Source of the DNA: Bacteroidia bacterium
GTDB lineage: Bacteria > Bacteroidota > Bacteroidia > Cytophagales > Cyclobacteriaceae
Direction: 5' to 3'
Length of the DNA stretch: 8,608 nt
Assembly (NCBI GenBank): GCA_012031955.1
Contig: JAAURZ010000076.1
Span: forward strand, 1 to 8,608
The notes beneath the pieces were generated by a model. The model saw only the letters and a program-made list of their open reading frames with translations. It was not told where the DNA came from and did no database searches. Below, one piece after another: positions 1 through 5,104 of the stretch. The number at the start of each line of letters is the position of its first letter. Position 1 is the stretch's first letter. The position numbers and the translations under genes were made by a program.

Positions 1-1099
1 TATTCTTCAGCACAAGCACCGACATACGTTCGTTGCTGATGTCGCTGCTGGCAAACGAACCTTCCATGCTCGCTTTTTCTATTCGCGAGTTATAATCGGG
101 ATGAAACAGAGTAGCGTCGTTGAATCCAAAGTCGATACTCAATGAAGGACTTTTGCTCGTCGATATCTCTCCTTTGAGCGACGACTTGAAATAGACGTCG
201 CCCTTGCTTTGATACTTATCAAATGCTGCTGCGTGCGATTCCGGTAGAAGCGAGAGCAGCGTTTGGATGTCGGTATCGTTGCCCTCGGTATGGAGATCGA
301 TCAGGTTCTTATCCTTCCAGGCGTAGGTGCCGCTTACGGCAAAAGAAGCGTTCTTTAGGTGCAGCGTCGAAGGCTCGATGGTGAGTTGCTTTTGGACATC
401 GTCATACAGCAACGTGGTTTCCACACGAAAAGTCTTGCTGGCGAAATAAACGGTTCGTCGTATGCTGATTTCTTCCGTCGTCAGGTCGCCGTCAGCGTTA
501 ATGGTATACAAATCGTTTTTGGTGGAAATAGACGATGTGAGTTCCTCGCTGCTGAAACGCATGTCTTGCGATGCCGGCACGCTCACGTAGCGCACCTTAA
601 CACGTCGAAGTTTTACGTTGGCCAGCTCAAAGGTGATGGAAGACTTGCTACCATCGCCCTTGGAGGTGATGGTATAATTGTTAACGCCCTTGTCGTTGAT
701 TTTGAGCGTGGCTTCGGCATCGCGCACCTGAAGACCTTTTATTATATAAACACCCTGCCATACCTGAACAGGATTGAGTTGAAACGATACCGTCTTGGCG
801 GTAAGCAGCGGATACTGGCCCGGGTGGCTGTCTTCCACGTACACTCCGGTGCACACGATGGACAGCCTGGGGAAGTCTTCAAACATAGACACGTCTATCT
901 TGCCGATCTGAATCGGCGTACTCAGGTTTTTGTTGGCCTCCAGAATAAAGCGCTTGATGATTTGGTCTCTGAACAGGAATACCGACGCCGTGAAGGCGAT
1001 GAAGAGTATGCCCAATACCAGCAGGGTATAAAAAAATACTTTACGGTAAGCTGCCAAGATTAAAAAATGTTTTACAAAGTACGTCAAAATTTGAGCCAT
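1..1099 (-). CDS. AsmA-like envelope protein, N-terminal part (runs off left edge)
   Basis: Translation of the minus strand from the ATG at 1099 stays open to position 1, giving about 366 residues without a stop. The N-terminus has a short cytoplasmic stretch (about residues 1-20, with basic residues), one hydrophobic membrane segment (about 21-43, FFYTLLVLGILFIAF), then a long beta-rich region with no further membrane segment. Just after the membrane segment comes NKNLSTPIQIGKIDVSMFED, typical of the AsmA-like proteins of Bacteroidota, which are large inner-membrane-anchored periplasmic proteins. The wider AsmA family is associated with outer-membrane biogenesis and lipid transport; the exact role here is inferred from family only. 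The C-terminal AsmA domain would lie outside the window. No frame break is seen in this part. The ATG lies only 8 bases downstream of a hairpin (1108-1140), and 61 bases separate it from the preceding gene. No Shine-Dalgarno sequence is visible. Confidence 0.75.
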   Translation of the reverse strand, partial: MAQILTYFVKHFLILAAYRKVFFYTLLVLGILFIAFTASVFLFRDQIIKRFILEANKNLSTPIQIGKIDVSMFEDFPRLSIVCTGVYVEDSHPGQYPLLTAKTVSFQLNPVQVWQGVYIIKGLQVRDAEATLKINDKGVNNYTITSKGDGSKSSITFELANVKLRRVKVRYVSVPASQDMRFSSEELTSSISTKNDLYTINADGDLTTEEISIRRTVYFASKTFRVETTLLYDDVQKQLTIEPSTLHLKNASFAVSGTYAWKDKNLIDLHTEGNDTDIQTLLSLLPESHAAAFDKYQSKGDVYFKSSLKGEISTSKSPSLSIDFGFNDATLFHPDYNSRIEKASMEGSFASSDISNERMSVLVLKN

Positions 1100-1107
1100 T
1101 GTAAAAG

Positions 1108-1140
1108 GAAAGGAGCGTGATTCGATCAAACGCTCCTTTC
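1108..1140 (-). terminator. Hairpin between small lipoprotein gene and AsmA-like gene
   Basis: A perfect inverted repeat: GAAAGGAGCGT (1108-1118) pairs with ACGCTCCTTTC (1130-1140), an 11-bp stem with an 11-base loop. Read on the minus strand it lies 20 bases after the stop of the small lipoprotein gene and is followed by CTTTTACA, a short and imperfect T tract. It is therefore a plausible intrinsic terminator for that gene, but the tail is weak and the AsmA-like start codon follows within 8 bases. It could instead act as a leader structure or partial terminator. Confidence 0.5.
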
Positions 1141-1160
1141 ATTCCGGGTATTGCAGCCGG

Positions 1161-1535
1161 TTACTTCTTTCGTGCGGCGGTCATAGGGAATTCGTAGCCT
1201 CCTGTGGATACAGTACCCTTGAAGGCGTCGCCCTCCACGATGCCAGAGAGCACCACCGTCATTCCGTTGTAGTCAAATTCGCCTTCCAGTTTCTTTTCCT
1301 CTGCTTTATAAACGAGGTTGTTGAGGGGCGCATCGCCATCACTTGTCCGCAGTACGCCTGCCAGCGCGTTGTTTGCATTGGTAATGGCCATCACGCCGGA
1401 ATAGTCTCCATTGGGGGTGCCGGTAATGGCGTAGTCCCATTCACCTTCGGGGCCGGGGATTTTGGCGGTCTTCACGGTGGCACAAGCACTCAGCAGCACG
1501 CACAACAACAGGGTGTAGTAGATTGACCTTTTCAT
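1161..1535 (-). CDS. Small lipoprotein of unknown function
   Basis: A 124-residue protein begins at the ATG at 1535. I chose this start because it gives a textbook lipoprotein signal: MKR, a hydrophobic stretch, then the lipobox LSAC with the lipidated cysteine at residue 18. A longer in-frame reading from 1595 would add 20 residues ahead of the signal and is unlikely. The mature part is about 107 residues, starts ATVKTAK with no acidic run after the cysteine, and is rich in alternating beta-type segments (GEWDYAITG, YSGVMAITN, LEGEFDYNG, VVLSGIVEG, FKGTVSTGG). This suggests a small beta-barrel or beta-sandwich. I do not recognise the family, and no catalytic motif is visible. It lies 89 bases downstream of rmuC on the same strand and could be co-transcribed with it; a weak TATCTTAA box (minus strand, 1562-1569) could give its own start. 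Its ATG sits inside one arm of a 10-bp inverted repeat. Confidence 0.72.
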   Translation of the reverse strand: MKRSIYYTLLLCVLLSACATVKTAKIPGPEGEWDYAITGTPNGDYSGVMAITNANNALAGVLRTSDGDAPLNNLVYKAEEKKLEGEFDYNGMTVVLSGIVEGDAFKGTVSTGGYEFPMTAARKK

Positions 1536-1589
1536 GGTAGTGTTAGGGTTGATATTCGCTATTAAGATAAGGAAGATTCCACTACCATG
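1533..1589 (-). repeat. Inverted repeat covering the lipoprotein start codon
   Basis: CATGGTAGTG (1533-1542) and CACTACCATG (1580-1589) are perfect 10-base inverted copies with 37 bases between them. The start codon of the small lipoprotein gene (ATG at 1535-1533) is the end of one arm. In an RNA that reads through from rmuC both arms would be present and could pair, hiding the start codon. An RNA starting near 1556 would lack the upstream arm. The pairing is seen in the sequence; the regulatory role is inference, and a repeat this long at this spacing can arise by chance. Confidence 0.4.
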
Positions 1590-1624
1590 CGGCACGCAGG
1601 CGGCCGTTATTCGTCGGAATTCAA

Positions 1625-2919
1625 TCAGTCTTTGTCGAACAGGTCGCCTTGTTCTTCCGAGCGGGTCACCAGGGCAGGGTCCAGGTTTTTCTCGGCCTTG
1701 GCGCCGAGCTTTTTCAATTCTTCAACCCGGCGCACGAGGTTGCCGGGCCCGATCGAGATTTTGTTCATAGACTCTACGTAGCTGCCCTTGGCCTTGTCGA
1801 GGTACTTGCCCATGTTGATCAGGTCTTCGGTGAGGCTCACAAACTTGTCGTAAAGCGCGCCGGCTTTTTGGGCAATCTCAAGCACGTGGCGGTTCTGGTA
1901 TTCCTGCTTCCATACGTTCTTAATGAGTTGCAGCGAAGGGATCAGCAAGCTGGGGCTTACAAAAACGATACGCCTGTCGAGCGCGTCTTCGTAGAGCGAC
2001 CGCTCGCTCTGGATAGCAAGAATGTAGGCAGGCTCGATGGGGATGAACATGATGATGAAGTCGAGGCCGTTTTCGCTGATGCCGTGGTAGTTCTTTTCGC
2101 CCAGGGATTTCATGTGCTGCTTGATGGAGATCAAATGCGCTTTCAGGGCCATGGCGCGCTCGTCGTCTGAGCCGGCGTTGACAAAATTATTGTATGCTGT
2201 AAGACTCACCTTCGAGTCGATAATCACGTGCTTGTGCTCCGGCAGCCGTATGATAACGTCGGGGCGTCGGCGCCCTTCGTTGGTTGTGAACGTCTCCTGG
2301 ACGGAGTACTCGCGGTCACGTTCCAGCCCCGACTTTTCAAGTATGCTCTCCAAAATGAATTCGCCCCAGGCACCCTGCGTCCTGCTGTCGCCCTTCAGCG
2401 CGCGCGTCAGGTTTTCTGCTTCGCGGGTCATCTGTACGTTGAGTTGTTGCAGGTTTTGAAGTTGCTCCTTCAGTGCTGCGTTTTGCGAGAGCGCGTCTTT
2501 GTGCGAGTCTTCCACGCGTTTTCCGAAATCGTTGAGCTTGTCACCCAAGGGTTTCAGCATATCCAGCAGGTTGTTTTTGTTCTGGTCGGTAAACTTCCGG
2601 CTCTTCTCTTCAAAATATCGTTGGCCAACTGCTTAAACTGCAAGGTAAGCTTGTCGTGAATACTTTCGAGTTCCAGCTTTTTCTCCTGAATGTTTTGCGT
2701 GTTGGCCTCGCTCACCGCCAGGCTGTTGGTAAGTTCGATCACTTTGCGCCGCTCCGCTTCGACCTGCACCTTCAGGTCGTCAAGCTGCTGCGAAATGGAT
2801 TTGCTTCTTGCCTGTTCCACCAGCAGGTCTGACATCGAAGAACTTGACTTTGACCGTGCAAAAAACCACCCCGCAACACCGCCGGTAAGCAACCCTATAG
2901 CTAAAAAAATGATTTCCAT
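1625..2919 (-). CDS. rmuC: RmuC-family DNA recombination protein, one-base frameshift as read
   Basis: Restoring one missing base near 2611 gives a 431-residue protein, the usual size for RmuC. The chosen start, ATG at 2919, gives MEIIFLAIGLLTGG, the N-terminal membrane anchor of the family (about residues 1-20). A coiled-coil-like region follows (about 30-175), then the RmuC domain (about 180-410). Family landmarks are GAWGE at about 183-187, RRRPDVIIRLP at about 217-227 and VIIDSK at about 232-237. These fit the predicted PD-(D/E)XK nuclease-like core. RmuC proteins are linked to limiting inversions and rearrangements at repeats; the biochemical activity is not settled. As read, the frame from 2919 ends at 2554 after the wrong-frame tail RRAGSLPTR, while the rest is open from 2560 to 1625. 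A strong Bacteroidota-type promoter lies directly before the ATG. The missing base is probably a sequence error rather than a real mutation, because both halves are well preserved. Confidence 0.9.
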
Positions 2920-2925
2920 CTTGTA

Positions 2926-2957
2926 CAAAGTTATTTCTAATCCGACGTTACACCAAA
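2926..2957 (-). promoter_or_regulatory. Bacteroidota-type promoter of rmuC
   Basis: On the minus strand, TTTG (2957-2954) is followed after exactly 20 bases by TAACTTTG (2933-2926). This matches the Bacteroidota housekeeping promoter pattern, a -33 TTTG/TTG element and a -7 TAnnTTTG box, at normal spacing. The box ends only 6 bases before the rmuC ATG at 2919, so transcription would begin at or next to the start codon. The motif match is direct; promoter activity is inferred. Confidence 0.7.
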
Positions 2958-2993
2958 CATTGCCGTATTTGGCGCCCAAAGATTGGTTTCGAT

Positions 2994-3012
2994 CTTGACA
3001 ATCCTTGTCAAG
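2994..3012. repeat. Palindrome in the rmuC-rocD divergent region
   Basis: CTTGACAA (2994-3001), TCC, TTGTCAAG (3005-3012) is a perfect 8-bp inverted repeat with a 3-base centre. It lies in the 178-base region between the divergent rmuC and rocD genes, 36 bases upstream of the rmuC -33 element and 45 bases upstream of the rocD -7 box. Its shape suits a dimeric regulator binding site, but no regulator gene is visible in the window and the assignment is inference. Confidence 0.4.
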
Positions 3013-3057
3013 GGGCAAAGAACAGGCACGGTTCTAGGGCTTCATCGCTTATTTCCA

Positions 3058-3065
3058 TAGCTTTG
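3058..3065 (+). promoter_or_regulatory. Candidate -7 promoter box of rocD
   Basis: TAGCTTTG matches the Bacteroidota -7 consensus TAnnTTTG and ends 32 bases before the rocD ATG, giving a leader of about 26 bases. No good TTG -33 element is seen at the usual distance; TTC at 3032-3034 is the nearest candidate, at 23 bases. The box match is clear, but the promoter as a whole is only moderately supported. Confidence 0.5.
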
Positions 3066-3097
3066 TAAGCTTTGATCAACTTTTAATTCTCAAAGTT

Positions 3098-4334
3098 ATG
3101 GTGGAGTCAATTTCGTCGAGCAGGGATGCTATTTTACTGGAAGACCGATATGGGGCGCACAACTATCATCCACTGCCGGTAGTATTGAGCAGGGGCGAAG
3201 GTGTTTTCCTTTGGGACGTGGAGGGCAAGCGTTATTACGATTTCCTTTCGGCCTACAGCGCCGTAAATCAGGGGCACTGCCATCCACGGCTGGTGGCCGC
3301 TATGGTGGAACAGGCCAAGGAGCTTACGCTTACCTCGCGCGCATTCTACAATGATAAACTTGGTTTGGCCGAAAAGTACGTATGCGAACTTTTTAGTTAT
3401 GACAAGGCCCTGTTTATGAACAGCGGCGCGGAAGCCAACGAGACCGCCATCAAACTCGCCCGCAAATGGGGATACATGAGCAAAGGCATCCCCGACAATG
3501 AGGCTGTTATCGTAGCCGTGCGCAAGAACTTTCATGGGCGCACCACCACCATCATTTCCGCGTCCACCGATCCATCGGCGCGCAAAGGGTTTGGTCCGTT
3601 CATGCCCGGCTTCGAGATTATCGACTACGACAACATTGCCGCGCTCGAAAAAGCACTCGGCAACCCAAAGGTGTGTGCGCTCTGGATCGAGCCGATCCAA
3701 GGTGAAGCAGGTGTGTACGTGCCGCATGAAGGATACCTGAAGGCCGCCGCGGAAAATATGCAAACAAAACAACGTGCTGCTCATGCTGGACGAAATACAG
3801 ACTGGCATTGCGCGCACGGGCAAGATGCTGCACGCTCATGAAGACGTGCACGCCGACGTGCTCATTTTGGGCAAGGCCCTGTCGGGCGGCATGATGCCCG
3901 TATCATTGGTACTTGCCAACGACAACATAATGATGTTGCTGAAACCTGGCGAGCATGGTTCAACATTCGGCGGCAACCCCCTTGCGGCGGCGATATGTAT
4001 GGAGGCATTGCAGGTGGTGAAGGATGAAAAGCTGGCGGAAAACGCGGAGAGACTGGGCGTGGTTTTCAGGCAACGCATGGAGATGCTGAAAAAGAAAACG
4101 CCTTTGCTTACGCTGGTGCGCGGAAGGGGTTTGCTCAACGCGATCGTCATTAACGATACACCTGAGAGCGATACCGCGTGGAACATTTGCGTGGCCCTTG
4201 CCAAGGAAGGTCTGCTGGCCAAGCCCACACATGGAAACATTATCAGGCTGGCGCCGCCACTGGTAATTACCGAAGAGCAACTGCACGAATGCTGCGACAT
4301 GATCGAGCGCGTGGTGCTTGCGTACAAGAAATAG
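3098..4334 (+). CDS. rocD: Ornithine aminotransferase, one-base frameshift as read
   Basis: Removing one extra A from the run at 3753-3756 gives a 411-residue protein, normal for ornithine--oxo-acid transaminase (EC 2.6.1.13). This PLP enzyme transfers the delta-amino group of ornithine to 2-oxoglutarate, giving glutamate semialdehyde and glutamate in the cytosol. Family landmarks run the full length: YGAHNYHPLPVVL (about 18-30), SGAEANE (109-115), NFHGRT (144-149), IEPIQGEAGV (197-206), LDEIQTGIARTGK (230-242) with the PLP-ring aspartate D231, and LGKALSGG with the Schiff-base lysine K259, then GSTFGGNP. As read, the first frame runs on to 3841 with nonsense after AAAE, and the correct frame resumes before 3774. 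A GTG at 3774 is valine 226, not a separate start. The gene ends 18 bases before a strong terminator shared with the convergent lipoprotein gene. The extra A is most simply a sequencing error. Confidence 0.92.
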
Positions 4335-4352
4335 GAAATGCAAAGTGAAAAC

Positions 4353-4384
4353 AAAAAAGGGGGCTGATTCAAGCCCCCTTTTTT
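4353..4384. terminator. Bidirectional intrinsic terminator between convergent genes
   Basis: AAAAAAGGGGGCT (4353-4365) pairs perfectly with AGCCCCCTTTTTT (4372-4384): a 13-bp stem with a 6-base loop GATTCA. The GC-rich core is flanked by A and T runs, so it has a U tract when read from either side. It lies 18 bases after the rocD stop and 29 bases after the stop of the leftward lipoprotein gene, as expected of a terminator serving both. Confidence 0.92.
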
Positions 4385-4413
4385 AATATGTCTTTGTATG
4401 TCAAAGTCAAATG

Positions 4414-4974
4414 CTACTGCTTCGTGAATACGATGTGCATATCGACGAGGTATACAGGTGTGCCCGGGTCGCCAAAGAGTTCGCCGGCAAATGGCAGGTT
4501 GTCGATGTCGCCTTCCAGCGTGTTGCCATTCACTTCGATGTTCGTTACCGTGATCGACAGGTTTTGTGTGAAAGGAGGGCTGCTAAGCTGCAGCACAAGA
4601 TCACCATCCACATCGGTCCAACTGCCGCCTTTGGTGTCGCCTGTTTCGCCTAAACAGATGAAGTGTATTTCGGTATTGCCGCTCAGCTCAATAGCAGCAT
4701 TGTCGGCGTTGTCGCATTGCACCACGCTGAAGAGGCTTGTGCTCACGTAGCTTGTTATCGGTGCGCCCACGGGAAGTTCGGTGCCTTCCATATCGCCACC
4801 CTGAATAGTAACAGCCGTGGTGAGTGTGGCGGAAGTAAGTTTATATTCGCCCTCGAACTTGCTGCCGTCGTCATCACTGTCGTCGCAGGCGGTAAACGTA
4901 GCCAATCCGGCAACAACAATGATTGATAGTAACAGTGGGAGTATCTTGAGCGATGGAGCTTTGGTAGTTTGCAT
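4414..4974 (-). CDS. Lipoprotein with lipocalin-like features, possibly surface-exposed
   Basis: A 186-residue protein from the ATG at 4974. A hydrophobic signal (about residues 9-27) ends at the lipobox-like FTAC, with the lipidated cysteine at residue 30. The -3 residue F is unusual but tolerated in Bacteroidota. The acidic run DDSDDD right after the cysteine resembles the lipoprotein export signals that send Bacteroidota lipoproteins to the cell surface. The mature part begins FEGEYKLTSATL and includes VVQC (Cys 87), FIC (Cys 107) and GSWTDVDGDLVLQL. This order resembles Bacteroidota lipocalin-like lipoproteins (small beta-barrels), with a possible disulfide between the two cysteines. The fold call is inference; the ligand is unknown. 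A TTACTTTG box (minus strand, 5002-5009), one mismatch from TAnnTTTG, lies 27 bases before the ATG. The gene is divergent from the TonB-dependent receptor, so a link to that transporter is possible but unproven. Confidence 0.75.
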   Translation of the reverse strand: MQTTKAPSLKILPLLLSIIVVAGLATFTACDDSDDDGSKFEGEYKLTSATLTTAVTIQGGDMEGTELPVGAPITSYVSTSLFSVVQCDNADNAAIELSGNTEIHFICLGETGDTKGGSWTDVDGDLVLQLSSPPFTQNLSITVTNIEVNGNTLEGDIDNLPFAGELFGDPGTPVYLVDMHIVFTKQ

Positions 4975-5104
4975 AAGTATTTAGTTAAAGTGTTGGTATG
5001 CCAAAGTAACGCAATAGCCGCGACTTATCCATGATTGGAATTTTTGAAATCTTACCAAAATAGTTGTAATTCAGATTAAATTGAACTTCCCCGCTTTTGC
5101 CACA
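4975..5104. promoter_or_regulatory. Divergent promoter region, lipoprotein and receptor genes
   Basis: This 130-base AT-rich region separates two divergent genes. On the minus strand TTACTTTG (5002-5009) is a near match to the -7 box TAnnTTTG for the lipoprotein gene. On the plus strand TTTTTG (5041-5046), 20 bases, then TAATTCAG (5067-5074) has correct spacing but a poor -7 match for the receptor gene; transcription would begin near 5080. No strong palindrome was seen. Promoter roles are inferred from motif position. Confidence 0.35.

Noticed and set aside
359..1063. Open frame of 234 codons on the plus strand
   Set aside because: It is antisense to the AsmA-like gene, whose protein is clearly recognisable; the frame has no signal, family motif or promoter.
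1536..1595. Upstream start at 1595 for the small lipoprotein
   Set aside because: It would place 20 residues ahead of a clean lipoprotein signal peptide.
1649..2170. Plus-strand open frame of 173 codons
   Set aside because: It is antisense to the RmuC domain and shows no independent coding signal.
2920..3018. Upstream start at 3018 for rmuC
   Set aside because: It would add 33 residues ahead of the family-typical membrane anchor and would overlap the promoter.
3078..3097. AACTTT/AAAGTT inverted repeat just before the rocD start codon
   Set aside because: The 6-bp AT-rich stem with an 8-base loop is too weak and too likely by chance to call.
2554..3774. Programmed ribosomal frameshifting in rmuC and rocD
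   Set aside because: No slippery heptamer in the right phase and no downstream stem-loop was seen; the shifts differ in sign and lie in genes not known for recoding.
3134..3823. Open frame of 229 codons on the minus strand
   Set aside because: It lies wholly antisense to rocD and results from the codon composition of that gene.
3774..4334. Separate gene starting at GTG 3774
   Set aside because: The GTG is an internal valine of ornithine aminotransferase; the fragment begins in the middle of the catalytic domain.
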